Positions 31,436 through 43,125 of a DNA stretch of 64,000 nucleotides are shown in pieces. Within the stretch, counting starts at the first letter, position 1, and every line of letters begins with the position of its first letter. Both the position numbers and the translations under genes were made by a program. The notes under the pieces are model-generated. The model was not told the origin of the DNA. It did not search any database and saw only the letters and a list, made by a program, of their open reading frames with translations. This DNA comes from Eurosta solidaginis (taxonomy: Eukaryota > Arthropoda > Insecta > Diptera > Tephritidae), in contig NC_090322.1 of the NCBI RefSeq assembly GCF_040869045.1, positions 181,783,477-181,847,476 of the forward strand, given 5' to 3'.

Positions 31436-33328
31436 AGATATCGCCATAAAGGTGGACCAGGGGTGACTCTAGAATTTATTTTGTACGATATGGGTATCAA
31501 ATAAAAGGTATTAATGAGTATTTTAAAAGAGCGTGGGCCTAAGTTCTATAGATGGACGCCTTTTCGAGATATCGCCTTAAAGATGGACCAGGGGTGACTC
31601 TAGAATTTGTTTGCACGATATGAGTATCAAATGAAAGGTGTTAGTGAGTATTTTAAGAGGGCGTGGGCCATAGATATATAGATGGACGCCATTTAGGGAT
31701 ATCGCCATAAACGTGGACCAGGGGTGACTCTAGAATTTGTTTGTACTATATGGGTATCAAATGAAAGGTGTTAATGAGTATTTTAAAAGGGAGTGGGCCT
31801 TAGTTCTATAGGTGGACGCCTTTTCGGAATATCGTTATAAAAGTGGACCTGGGTTGACTCTAGAATGCGTTTGTACAATATGGGTATCAAATGAAAGGTG
31901 CTAATGAGTATTTTAAAAGGGTGTGGGCCTTAGTTCTATAGGTGGACGCCTTTTCGAGATATCGCCATAAAGGTGGACCAGGGTATCCAGAACATCATCT
32001 GTCGGGTACCGCTAATTTATTTATATATGTAATACCACGTACAGTATTCCTTCCAAGATTCCAAGGGCTTTTGATTTCGCCCTGCAGAACTTTTTCATTT
32101 TCTTCTACTTAATATGATAGGTGTCACACCCATTTTACAAAGTTTTTTTCTAAAGTTATATTTTGCGTCAATGGACCAATACAATTACCATGTTTCATCC
32201 ATTTTTTCGTATTTGGTATATAATTATGGCATTTTTTCATTTTTCGTAATTTTCGATATCGAAAAAGTGGGCGTGGTCATAGTCGGATTTCGGCCATTTT
32301 TTATACCAATACAAAGTGAGTTCAGATAAGTACGTGAACTGAGTTTAGTAAAGATATATCGATTTTTGCTCAAGTTATCGTGTTAACGGACGAGCAGAAG
32401 GACAGACGGTCGACTGTGTATAAAAACTGGGCGTGGATTCAACCGATTTCGCCCTTTTTCACAGAAAACAGTTATCGTCCTAGAAGGTAAGTCTCTACCA
32501 AATTTCAAAAGGATTGGTTAATTTTTGTTCGACTTATGGCATTACAAGCATCCTAGACAAATTAAATGAAAAAGGGCGGAGCCACGCCCATTTTGAAATT
32601 TTCTTTTATTTTTGTATTTTGTTGCACCATATCATTACTGGAGTTGAATGTTGGCATAATTTACTTATATGCTGTAAAGATATTAACTTTTCTTTTAAAA
32701 TTTGAATTAAAAAAAAAATTTTTTTTTAAAAGTGGGAGTGGTCGTTCTCCGATTTTGCTAATTTTTATTAAGCAGACATAAAGTAATAAGAGTAACGTTC
32801 CTGCCAAATCTCATCATGATATCTTCAACGACTGCCAAATTACAGCTTGCAAAACTTCTAAATTACCTTCATTTAAAAGTGGGCGGTGCCACGCCCATTG
32901 TCCAAAATTTTACTAGTTTTCTATTCTGCGTCATAAGCTCAACTCACCTACCAGGTTTCATCGCTTAATGCGTATTTGGTAATGAATTATCGCACTTTTT
33001 CGATTTTTCGAAAATTTCGATATCGAAAAAGTGGGCGTGGTTATTGTCCGATATCGTTCATTTTAAATAGCGATCTGAGATGAGTGCCCAGGAACCTGCA
33101 TACCAAATTTCATCAAGATACCTCAAAATTTACTCAAGTTATCGTGTTAACGGACAGACGGACGGACGGACGGACGGACGGACATGGCTCAATCGAATTT
33201 TTTTTCGATACTGATGATTTTGATATATGGAAGTCTATATCTATCTCGATTCCTTTATACCTGTACAATCAACCGTTATGCAATCAAAGTTAATATGCTC
33301 TGTGGGCTCTGCTCAACTGAGTATTAAA

Positions 33329-33690
33329 ATTTTAATTTTATAAGTTTGAGTTACGTACGTAAGGCATAGTTATAAATAACACACAACAATAATGGCTTCC
33401 GTCTCTAAATAGTTTAAAATATATCACTCGAACGTCATAGTTTAGCTTTAGGAGGGACTGTGCGTATGCGCATCTTTTTTTTTTATGGCTATAAATTCAA
33501 AAATATCACTCATACGCCTAGTATGCCCTATTCATTACCTGCAGAGGCTACAAAGTATCACGCTACGAAATCTTACTAAATATTTTAGTTTTAATAATAC
33601 TATTATTATTACGCTTCGAGGCACAGCGATCTTGATCCTTATGGCCGGAAGCGGATGGCAGGTCTGTCGAAATTATTGGATTCATTAAGG
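33329..33690. other. Unassigned stretch
   Basis: About 360 bases between the HEL-A right end and a LINE tail fragment, with no recognised content. Confidence 0.35.
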
Positions 33691-33694
33691 TTCA

Positions 33695-34450
33695 TCTATC
33701 AATGGTCATTGGGGTTTTGCCAGGGCACTGTCCAATGGGAATCCATGCGGGACGTATCAATATACTGGAAACCCCATTCTGCTGCAGTTGTATGAAGGAT
33801 GATGAGGTTGGAATCATCGAGGCAATTTATGGTTGTTTGCTTGGATCTCCGGAGGATTTATCCAAGGTTGAGATCGGTCTGATTAGACAGGCCAATGGGA
33901 ATTCATTCGACACGTCTCAATATACTGGAAACCCCATTCTGCTGCAGCTGTATGATGATGGATGATGTGGTGGAATCATCGAGTAACTTTATGCTTGTTT
34001 GTCCAGCTTTTTTCAGCACTAAGCAAACTATTTCGATCGCGACAAACTTGGATCTCCGGAGGATTTATCCAAGGCTGAGATCGGTCTGATTAGACAGGCC
34101 AATGGAAATCCATGCGGTACGTCTCAATATACTGGAAACCCCATCCTGGTACAGCTATATGAAGGATGATGAGGTGGAATCTTCGAGTCACTTTATGCTT
34201 GATTGCCCAGCTCTTGCAAGAACTAGGCAAAAGTATTTCGGACGCGACTCACTTGGATCTCTGGAGGATTTATCCAAGGTTGAGATTGGTCTGATAAGAA
34301 ACTATATCGTTGCTACACAACGATTGTCTAAGTAGCTATAGCTATGCCAACGTTATTTTATGTCGTATCAGAACGGACCTCCATGCTGTCCAAGTGAGCT
34401 ACCACCTAACATAACAGGCTACAGTGTTCCGTGTAATACCCAGTGCGAGT
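33695..34450 (+). pseudogene. LINE C-terminal tail, triplicated in tandem
   Basis: The plus strand encodes LSMVIGVLPGHCPMGIHAGR, INILETPFCCSCMKDDEV, a HFMLDCPALARTR tail and GSLEDLSKVEIGLIRNYIVA. This is the post-RNase H zinc-ribbon-like end of an R1/LOA/I-type LINE. The block starting CCAATGGGAATCCATGCGG occurs three times (33732, 33892, 34099), giving periods of 160 and 207 bases. Each ends with GAGATCGGTCTGATTAGACA. Unit 1 lacks about 47 bases around the CPA..ART part. After unit 3 the 3' UTR (CAGAACGGACCTCCATGC, GTCCAAGTGAGCTACCACC) matches the one near 51960-52010. Only unit 3 is close to a full tail. It is non-functional. Confidence 0.75.
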
Positions 34451-34559
34451 TCGTAGTTCCTCTCTGCTTAGATTAATGAGTTTTGCTGATACTCTTGTTG
34501 TTGAGAGTATAAACAATTTGACTTGCTTTTGCCATTGGCATACGTCTGTCGTCTTAATT

Positions 34560-35520
34560 GCTTTGTTTCCCAGTTACTTATGGTTTCTCTAGTGTATGCT
34601 TTTTTGAGTCCACAGAGGGGTTTTGAACCATAGAATGCTGCTAAGCACCTTCATGTCCCTGACGCTCGGCAATCCGTCCTAACAAAACCTTGATTTTGGC
34701 TATCAGATCATTTAGCACTCCAATGCATTCATCCACTAGCTTAGAAGTAATTGTGTAAGACTGCAAGTCACCTAAGGCTGCCTGGTCGTCTGACGTAATG
34801 AGGATATTTCTCGAGGATAAGCCTCTTCGTAGTCATTCTCTACCGCAAACTTCTATTGTGTGGATTTTGGCCTGAAACATTCCGTGGTATCGATTTCTTG
34901 AAGTTCGGACCATTGATGCTCTGGTTTTTCTGTCATTAAATTTTGATCCATACGTGACCCAGACCTCTGAGTCAGGGTCAGTATATGGACGCCCCGTTTT
35001 CCGAAGAATTCTGTTCACAATGAACAGCTCCAAAATTTCGTAAAATTCTAAGCGTAGGGGCCATTGCATCACGTAGTTGCAATACGGGATTTCCTATAAA
35101 TTTTCTTATTTTTGCCATATGCTGTCATGTATTCGCTCTAAAGCTCAGAGGTGTTTTGAAGTTTTAGTGCAGCAAGTGTTACCTCTTTCTTTATTAGAAT
35201 AGGGAAGGGAGGTATTCTCTAAGGCACTAAGTTCATCAGCAGGGGACGTTCTCATCGCACACGTTATGCCAATACAAACTAGTCGATGCAGTTTGCTTAG
35301 TTTTGTTATTGCTGTGCTTCGCGTGGTCTTCGGCCACCAAACTAAGGAAGCATATGTGGATATTCTCTTCACAACGATATTAAATGTTCAGTATGCCATT
35401 TTGGGTGATAGCCCCGATGTGTTGCTATAGAGTCGAGTGCAGCGAAGAAAGCTCTTGTTGCTTTTCTTAAGTAGATGAGCATTCTACGTGAGGATTATTT
35501 TCAGCGAAAATATAACGAAT
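34560..35520 (-). pseudogene. RNase H-bearing R1/LOA-like LINE fragment
   Basis: Minus-strand order: KATRAFFAALDS (thumb, about 35440-35490), YASLVWWPKT and KLHRLVCIGITCAMRTSP (35372-35145, the LVWW..GAMRTTP block), then after breaks SEVWVTYGSKFN (about 34950-34985). In the last, WFTDGSK, the first catalytic motif of RNase H, has Tyr in place of the catalytic Asp. FQAKIHTIEVCGRE follows, with Lys where RNase H has Glu (QAEVYAI). So the RNase H domain is doubly inactivated. Several stops and frame shifts are present. The 3' end fades out near 34560. Confidence 0.75.
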
Positions 35521-35784
35521 TTGATTTTTTTTCATTAATGGAGTGTTCAAATTGCGTACTCCTTTATCTACAAAGCACACATTTCTAAAAAATCCCCAAC
35601 TTGAACCTAATAGATCCTGAGTGGTAACTAATTATATCTATTTCTTGGTTGGGAGAGTGGCGCCGCTCTCTACCTTAAATATTTTTTGAGTTCAGCAAAA
35701 CTTCTTATAAAAGCACTGCTAAAAATCCGATGTTACTATGCTGTTAAAGCGCGACTGTAAATATTTCACACAATTTGCATTAAT

Positions 35785-35905
35785 TCAGGAACATGTCCTA
35801 GTAACCATCGCCGTGTAGATTTGGTAATATTTCTCTAATATCAATAACAAAAACAAGTGTATAAAGCAATATGAGTCTGTTTTGCTAATTTAATACACAA
35901 CTTTT
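35785..35905 (+). repeat. SINE-B 3' fragment
   Basis: AATTCAGGAACATGTCCTAG, TAACCATCGCCGTGTAGATT, TTTCTCTAATATCAATAAC and AAAGCAATATGAGTCTGTTT match the distal half of the SINE-B copies at 39808-40050 and 50622-50848. The head is missing. Confidence 0.7.
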
Positions 35906-35979
35906 TAAAGTTTTCTTAATTTTAGTTTTTGCTATACTTTAGTAGCAAAAAAAATCTAGTCAACTTAATGTATGTGCAT

Positions 35980-36190
35980 TAGGGTGGGTCGATTTGTATG
36001 GACGAAAGTTAACCGATATCGCGCCATCGATTTTTCGATAGGATTTGGGCTCAGGAAAAAAGTTCCACTACGCCTACCCAAAACAATAAGTTTCGAGCCT
36101 GCCAAATTTCATTTTTTTTTTACTTTTTTTCGACTTTGATTTTTAAGGTTTTTTTCATAACCTACTAAAAAAATGTTCATATGTATACCC
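35980..36190 (-). mobile_element. hAT-like MITE, truncated copy
   Basis: Begins TAGGGTGGGTCGATTT and continues with the inverse of the 16618-16893 right half (TTAACCGATATCGCGCC, GGGCTCAGGAAAAAAGTTCC, TTCGACTTTGATTTTTAAGG). The other end is lost after ATATGTATACCCC. Here the terminus reads TAGGGTGGGTCG, which supports TAGGGTGG as the family's shared end. Confidence 0.7.
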
Positions 36191-36654
36191 CATAAACAAA
36201 TGAGCCAAGATCCCGCATTCCGGAATTGTTGTATTTGTAATCGAATTTGAAAAAAACGTTTGGTGACGTAGCGTTTTTGAAGTTTTTCATTTTATTACAT
36301 TTCTCTCATATTTCGCTACCAGTGTTCGGAGTATTTAAAACTGTTACCTGAGTAAACGACTACGCCGGAGTAAAAATTTAATTTTCGGAGTATATTTTTT
36401 TTCCTTTTTGAAAGCGGGCGAACGTCTAGCATCAAATTGATTCGGTTGGTTGGCAAATCCTTCGATTGTGTTTTTATCATGAAATGTTTCTCAGCAAAAA
36501 AGTTATCAGCCTTATCAGGTGCACATGGAGTCGGTTTCAAGACCGGGGCAGATTTCTGTAGGAACGATAATAGTGACATCATAACTGACGTACAGAGTGT
36601 GGGGGAAGACGAACCCGATACCCCGATCGCCGATGATGTAAAAATACGCTCCGA

Positions 36655-37375
36655 CATCTGACAATGGTGAAGTGAGAATAGCAATATCACGGCTAAAAAA
36701 TCACCCGCCGGGCTGTTCAAACATGGAGGCGAAGAGTTGGTATAAAATAAAGAAGCAAAAAAAGTGGGTCTTGCAGCAAATGTGGACAAGACGAAGTACT
36801 TGCTGTCATCGTGGCCTTTTAGTCACGACACTGTTGACGAATATAAATTCGATACTGTGAAGGATTTCGTCTATTTGGGAAGCAGCATTAAAAGCAAAAA
36901 CAATGTCGGCCTAGAAATCGAATGGAGAATAACTCCTGCCAACAAGTTCTTCTTTAGGCAATTGAAAAGTAAAGTCCTTTCTCGACGAACAAAATTCGTG
37001 CTCTACAAGTCACCCATCATACCTGTCCTGATGTATGGCCCGGAATCATGAAAGGTGTCGAGAGAAGATGAGATGGCTCTTGGAGTATTGGAGAGAGAGG
37101 TTCTCCGGAAGATTTATAATCCTATCCGTGATGTCGACGGCGGGCTTCGAATTATGATCTATATGAGCTTTTCGCAGATATGACGATAGTGCAGCGAATA
37201 AAAGCAGAAAGTTTCGCTAGCTAGGTCATGTTTTGCGGATGAACTAATACGCTCCGGCAGTTTGTAAATATATGAAAGGGAATATCTTTACTGACTTAGG
37301 AGAGACAGTTGGAGGAAGATTTGACCTCGCTTGGTGCTCCCAATTGTTATCGCAAAACAGGGTTAGCTGGTCTTA
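36655..37375 (+). pseudogene. RTE-like LINE fragment with internal deletions
   Basis: Plus-strand pieces in order: IAISRLKNH then LFKHGGEELV (finger region, with the GIDGLPAE part deleted between), and a stop. The frame at 36764-37051 follows: NVDKTKYLLSS, VKDFVYLGSSI, RQLKSKVLSRRTK, LYKSPIIPVLMYGPES. Downstream, over several stops, come LGVLEREVLRKIYNPIRD and LEEDLTSLGAPN. The palm core, including the YADD box, is missing. RQLKSKVLSRR..LYKS..PVL.YG is shared with 49345-49910, so both come from the same LINE family. Confidence 0.75.
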
Positions 37376-37893
37376 CTGACTCAACGTACATCATTTTTAT
37401 ATAAAACTTCAAGTAGTGCTGTATGTTGAATTTTGGCAGGATTTACAGATCGCTTCCGGACACATTTTTTGCTTACTTTTTACTTCTATTATCATTCCGT
37501 ACGAAAAAAGTACAAAAACTGTGAGTAAAATGTGAACAAACATGTCTTAAGACACGAACAATAAATTCACGGCATGTCATCCAATCGTCACTTATAAACA
37601 ATCAGCTTTTCCTACCTATTAGTAGTATACTATTTAGGTAGTGATACTATTTCGTTTTCAACTCGACCCAAATAAACCTTTGAGATAAAAAATGTAGTAG
37701 GAGGTATGAGCGGAGCAAAATACTCCGGTTGGAATAAAGTCTGAACACTGCGTTAGCAATGAAACATGTTGTCAAAAGGTGACGTCACGCCGATAAAATT
37801 TATTTCCCAGCTAACTATGATTTTTTTGCTCTCTCATTTTTTAATGCGAAATCTGTTTATTGGTTCATGTGTATACACTGTCCGATTCAAAAA

Positions 37894-38126
37894 TGTCCGC
37901 TAAAAACGTTGTCGATGACAGTTGTTTGAAAAAAAAAATATTTTTTATACAATCAAATGAAAATTTTTTTAGGTCATGAAAAAACCTTTAAAATCAAAGT
38001 CGAAAAAAAGTCAAAAAAATGAAATTTCGCAGCCTCGAAAATTATTTTTTTGGGTATGCGTAGTGGAACTTTTTTTCCTTAGCCCAAATCCTATCGCGAT
38101 ATCGGTTAATAAATCGACCCAGTCTA
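37894..38126 (+). mobile_element. hAT-like MITE, left end altered
   Basis: GTCCGCTAAAAACGTTGTCG, AATCAAAGTCGAAAAAAAGTC, GGTATGCGTAGTGGAAC, TATCGGTTAATAAATCGACC and the right terminus CCCAGTCTA at 38126 match 16618-16893. The AAAAATCGATGGCGC part is deleted. The left TAGGGTGG end is replaced by ACTGTCCGATTCAAAAAT. Confidence 0.7.
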
Positions 38127-39600
38127 ATGTGCCCTTCGAAAATGTAACGAAGTTTGTATAACTTTCCATGATGGACGTGAAAAAGAAGAGAAATTTGTTT
38201 GCAAGAAAAAGGCATGATATAATTATATTTGTATCATTATTGTATTTACAAGGAAATATACATATGTATGTGTGTATTTAGAATAGAACAGAAATAAATG
38301 TTTAACTATGTTTGTATGTCAAATACTTTTGGTATGTTGTATGTATGAGTTTTTTCTTCTTTCTTTTCGCCTATATACATACATATGTGAAATTGTGTGC
38401 ATGTATAGTTGTTAGCATTATGCTATTCATACACATACACATACATAAATCTATTGCTGCTACATTGCCAAGTATGACGTCATAAGAGAAACGAGTTTTG
38501 TTTTCATTGTGGTAGAGTCTATTTACCTGTATATTTTTTATTTTGAAAGGGATGCAGAAAAACCAAAAATGTCTATACAGTTAGGCTCAAATCTTCTGCG
38601 AGGATTTAAACGAAAATTAGAGTTGATCTAAATTTGGAGTGAAAAAAGTACTTAAACTTAATGTCCTTAAATGTCACAATATTTTTATGAAACGCTTAAA
38701 CTCTCACGCGCCCTCTTGAGGAAGCTTTCAAGGCTCCTTTTGACAAGCATGAAAAAAAATGAAAACTTATAAAAATGTCTCGTACTAAATCCTTGTAAAA
38801 AGAAGGTGAAAAGACTGAGAACATAAAAGGAGGAAATTCGCGCCTTTAAATATGTAACATATTTTTTTACCATCCTCGTATTGACCTTTTGTTTCCATAG
38901 AAATTTAACGTACCAACATTGTTTGACAATACAGAATGCAAATTAGGTAAAACATACAAAAAGTGTTGCGTACTTCAAAGCGGAAAATATCCCTTTTCTC
39001 CTCTGTAGTTTTCTACGTTCAAAGGAGCCGAAAAAGGCCTTCCGTGAAAGACGTAAGTAAAAAATTATACTTTTGAAAAGAACTATGTAAGTTCTGCTTA
39101 CTTCAAACTGGAAAAAGAAGCGAAAAAGACGGTGTATATTGGAACGATTTTCCGTCATCCCTTGTCAAATTTGGTTTCGAGACAGAGCGGTTTCGGCGTT
39201 GTGCCATCATCAGTGTCGATTTTCGTTCTGATGTGTTGTTGTCGTTTGTCTTGTATTTATAGTTCGTAGGCACATGAGCAGGTATTGTCAAAATTGATGC
39301 TTGTGTATATTTATGTTTATGTTCTGTGTGCTCATTCAGAACCGAGGGTGAGTTTTACTGATCGATTTGTGTGGCTGACTGAGGCAGGTAAAAGTCAGTA
39401 ATTCTAGTCGTTTGACCTTTTTTGTGTGTTTGTTGTTTTGGTGCATTTATTGTTTTGTATTTAGTTGTTATTGTGTGTTTCTCTGTTGTACCTGTGTGAT
39501 TTCTTTGTTTCTTGTAAACAAGTTTTAAAGGCTCAAATATTGTGTCAGGAATTAGGATAACAACAATAACATAAATATATATTTAAAAAAAACTAAACAA
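38127..39600. other. Probably host non-coding DNA
   Basis: No recognised transposon apart from a weak CTGATGATGGCAC..CGAAACCG motif inverted at about 39170-39215, related to the centre of SINE-C. It contains TACATATG-type microsatellite bits (38260-38450) and a TGACGTCA palindrome at 38475-38482. Open frames are at most 71 codons. Confidence 0.4.
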
Positions 39601-39602
39601 CT

Positions 39603-39790
39603 CACCATAGCACAGAGGTTCATGTCTCCGCTATTAAGCACAACTCGTTTTGTAGCGAGTTATTTAACCACTGCCTTCTTCAATCATTGCCGCTAGATGG
39701 GCCTCTTTGCGCGCCTAGCCTAGAGAGTTACAAACATACAAGCGAATCTAATATAAGCGTGTTTAAAAAGGCAATACTTAGTGTTAATTT
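39603..39790 (+). repeat. Interspersed repeat, TAGCACAGAGGTTC family, copy 2
   Basis: Fuller copy of 9893-10062: ATAGCACAGAGGTTCATG, AACTCGTTTTGTAGCGAGTT, CTTCAATCATTGCCGCTAG, GCGCGCCTAGCC, GAGTTACAAACATACAAGCG and CTAATATAAGCG. It ends next to SINE-B, which begins at about 39808. Confidence 0.65.
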
Positions 39791-39807
39791 ACAAAACGTG
39801 CAGCGGG

Positions 39808-40050
39808 GTATTCATATGGCTGAGTGGACAAAGGCACCTGCCTTTACACCAGTATGAAGTATGAATGTTGGAGATTTCGAGTTCAGAGCTCTGCTCCCAT
39901 AAAAGCTAGCCGGTGACGAAGTGAAATTCAGGAAGTTGTCTTAGTAACCATCGCCATATGAAAATTTTATATTTTTTCTTTAATATCAATAACAAATAAA
40001 TTTTCTAAAGCATTATGAGTCTTTCTTGCTAATGAAATACTAGACTTTTA
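39808..40050 (+). repeat. SINE-B copy (tRNA-derived)
   Basis: A box TGGCTGAGTGGACAAAGG at 39817-39834 and a weak B box in TTCGAGTTCAGAGC near 39879 give the tRNA-like head. The body (CTAGCCGGTGACGAAG, TAACCATCGCC, TTTAATATCAATAAC, CATTATGAGTCTTTC) matches 50622-50848. It has no acceptor-stem closure, so it is not a tRNA gene. Confidence 0.75.
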
Positions 40051-40138
40051 AGTTTTTTTTATTAAATTACATATATACAGGCCTGTCCTGATTTTCGCAA
40101 TCGTGGATATTTCTCGAACTTGATTGAAAAAAAAAAAA

Positions 40139-40493
40139 TAATAAATGTAAGGCGCGATAACCTCCGAAGAGATCTAAGGCCACGCTTCTCTTCTAATTTG
40201 CGTCGTGCTCCTCTTGATTTTCCCTATAAATTGGCCGGACGGGACCTACATGTTTTATGTCGACTCCGAACGGCATCTGCAAGGCAGATGAGTTTTCACT
40301 GAGAGCTTTTCATGGCAGAAATACACTCGGAGCGCTTGCCAGACACTGCCGAGGGGCGACCCCGCTTAGAAAAATTTTCTTCTAATTGAAAAACCTTATT
40401 TCTAAAATTTTTTTATTGCTTTGCCCGGGGTGTGAACCCAGGGCATACGGTGTGGTAGGCGGAGCACGCTACCATCACACCACGGTGGCCGCC
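40139..40493 (-). repeat. SINE-A copy, best preserved
   Basis: Complete from tail (AATAAATGTAAGGCGCGATA, left) to tRNA-like head (CGGTGTGGTAGGCGGAGC then ACCACGGTGGCCGCC, right). On the minus strand the A box is TGGTGTGATGG (40472-40482) and the B box GGTTCACACCC (40427-40437). About 355 bases long. Its 3' end shows a short ATAATAAA-type tail, as in retroposed copies. Confidence 0.85.
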
Positions 40494-42990
40494 ATTGGAA
40501 AAGCTGTTCTTAATTTCCCAAATCGATAGAATATGGATACAAAATCGATTCGAAGTTTGTTTGTGAAAAAGAGAAGAGGAAAATATTCTTTATTTTTATG
40601 GCAAGCAATATTTTGTTTAAAATAGTTGCTAATTTTAAGTAGTTTTTGATTAAACTTAATAATTTGAATGGGTTTAAAAAAAGGGAATGAAATTATTAAA
40701 ATTCGTCAGCTAACTAGCAAAAACTAAATTACAAAAAAAAAAAAAAAAACATCTGATGAAAGAGTTATTCGAGCTCTAGGCGACACAATACATATATACA
40801 TAAAAACCAAAGAATGATTTAAATATAATATTTTGTTTCATTTATGTCGATATTTCGCCTTCAGTTTGAAGTCATCATGAGGAACAGTTGATTGTTATTG
40901 GTTGGAAAGAATTTTTGTAATCAGCTTAACACATACTACGAAAAAATCGTCTTTAGTTATATTAGGACTTTTTCATTATCATTAAAATATAAATAAAAAC
41001 ACATATTTATACTGAAATAAAATTCACAACCTTGCTTAAAACTTGTATAATTTACTTGTGGTTTCACCCCATACGAATTTTATAGAAGCACAGTATTTTT
41101 AATTATTATTAATAACGAAGAGCGTTATGAAATTTGACTGACGTCATTAAACATTTTTTGTTTTAATTAAATTGATTTGTTTTGTTTTTTTTTTTTTTTT
41201 GCTTTTATTGCGTGTATGCTTACTGCGTATTAGATGCTTTATATTTATTTTTTTCCTGTATTATGAAGACGAATTGCATATTTTTTAATTATTATTTTTT
41301 TTTTAATTTTTTGTCTCATATAATGCACATTTTAACACTTTCTATACATTTTCCAGTTGTCTCATATTTCACGTGCTCAATAATTTGAAGAATATGCACT
41401 TTATTCTGCGTAGGTGTGTAAACATAAACAAATAGCCTACGCTCTACTCGAAATTCATTTCAATTGTTCGCGTAGCTAAGACATTTTTGTGTAGCTCAAT
41501 GTTTTTTTAGAACACGTCAAAAAAGTGTAAATTGTTTAACAATTTCCTAGTTATAAAAAAAAACACACTTTAACCGTTATATTTTGAAATTTTCAAATGA
41601 CATTAAACAGCGAGCGAATTTCGACTGCTTGGCTCGAGAACGGGTATTCAACTAAACTTTGAAATGTGCTGCAATACAAACTTCACTTTTACCATAACCA
41701 GCCATACTCGAGAAAAAAGAAGAATTTTTTATACGAACACAAACAACATCAACCAAAAAGGATATAGGATATAAACGACTGACGAACGCTGCCAGCTGCT
41801 ATTGGCCGCAAAGTTCAAAATTGCTGACGTCGCTGTTATTTTCACTAAAGATTCTGTATGTTGCCTTCAATGCACTAATTGTTGACCATCTGCAGATACA
41901 TACATATGTATATGTATTAATGTATATGCAAACGTCTGCCAACAGCGCTTTTCTCAATGAATTCGTTGCTCTGCATATGTGCGTATGTATGTGCGATACA
42001 TAAAGTCCTCGAAATGAAAGCTACTTGTCCTCCATATGAAATTTCATTGATGTATTTGTTTGACGCTGCGTTGGCATGCTGGCAGCATTAAGCACTTATA
42101 TATGCATACATACATTTGTGTGTGCATATGTATGTATGTCTATATATGTATGTATATATTTGTATAAAAGCTCGCTATTCTGCTAGCTCAATGGTTATTG
42201 CGTCGCAATCGCTGTATCGCTGTTTAATGAATATTTATGTATGTATGTATGTATGTCGATGTGTGCTGTGTCCTGTGAATGAATGTCAACGGTGACGTCA
42301 CAACCTGTGTGCTTTAAATCTGCTACGCGTACATTTGTACATACATAATAACACACAAGAAAGCTCTCATAAATGTCAAGTGTACAAAGACACGTTTATT
42401 GTTTATGTATTTGTATTAAAATCGGAATTTCGGAGTACAGAGGCGCACGCAATCCATTCTCGTTGGTCTTTTCTGGGTCAAAGTGTTGTTGGTGTTGCTT
42501 ATCAAATGAAAACAAATACACATACATATATGCGTATGTGTGAGTGTGTGCGAGTTAAATGGCATTGGCTTAAGTCGTCATCAACTAACTATAATATATG
42601 AGAGAAAAGCACACATGCAGAAATATGTATACATATGAGATCATAAAATTTGTATTTGAAGGTTTAACGGTATAAATATGAAGTAAAAGTGATTTTTCTC
42701 TAATAGTCTCCATCGGCCACCGAAACATAGCATCGAGCATTCAGTGCCCGTTTTCTAATTTCTTTTCCGTTTAATTTATGGTAACAATCTTAATGCAAAT
42801 ATAGAGCGGTAGTTGCACTTTTTTTTTGGCAGTCATTGCCCTTATTTGACGTAAGCTGTCTTTTTAATTCCTTTATATTAGTTTCGTTTGATGTTTTTCA
42901 GCCAATTTCCATACAAAATTGAAGAATCTTCCAATCCATTTTTGAGTAACTTCCCGTAGAGCTAGAGTCTTGCAACTAAAAACATATACA
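40494..42990. other. Probably host non-coding DNA, microsatellite-rich
   Basis: About 2.5 kb with no recognised transposon or gene. ATGT/CATA microsatellite blocks lie at about 41895-41935 and 42100-42260. TGACGTCA palindromes are at 41139-41146 and 42293-42300. It contains the longest stretch in the window without identifiable repeats. A TATAAAAG at about 42163-42170 has no associated open frame. Confidence 0.45.
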
Positions 42991-42991
42991 T

Positions 42992-43125
42992 ATGAGGGAA
43001 AGAATTTTTTTTTGTGTTATTGATATTAGAGAAAAATTTCAAAGTTTTCAAACGGCGATGGTTACTAGGGCATGTTTATGAATTTCACTTCTTCATTAGC
43101 TAGCTTCTCGGGAGTATTAAACTCG
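42992..43125 (-). repeat. SINE-B fragment
   Basis: Inverse of the SINE-B body: GTTATTGATATTAGAGAAAA, GGCGATGGTTACTAGGG, CATGTTTATGAATTTCACTTC and TTAGCTAGCTTCTCGGGAG. The tRNA-like head would lie to the right but is absent. Confidence 0.7.

Larger units (their letters stand above)
28321..33328 (+). mobile_element. HEL-A repeat carrying a nested LINE
   Basis: Left end ACAAGTAAGGAAGGCTAAG with a perfect 6-bp-stem hairpin GTTCGG..CCGAAC (28343-28360); right end GCTCAACTGAGTAT near 33325. Without the insertion (28669-31435) it is about 2.24 kb. It holds six or so 128-bp units (28400-28668 and 31436-31990), then the long non-coding core with GATATCGAAAAAGTGGGCG boxes, GCCACGCCCATT boxes, and an ACGG run at 33155-33183. 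The LINE entered inside a 128-bp unit, at CGAGATATCGCC. Confidence 0.85.

Noticed and set aside
36316..36789. 157-codon minus-strand frame
   Set aside because: It lies antisense to the RTE-like LINE fragment on the plus strand and spans its left border.
39808..39900. Possible tRNA gene (A and B boxes)
   Set aside because: No acceptor or anticodon stem closes, and the same head with body recurs at 50622. It is a SINE head.
42163..42200. TATAAAAG as a host promoter
   Set aside because: It is a single motif in microsatellite-rich AT DNA with no downstream frame or splice signals to support a gene.
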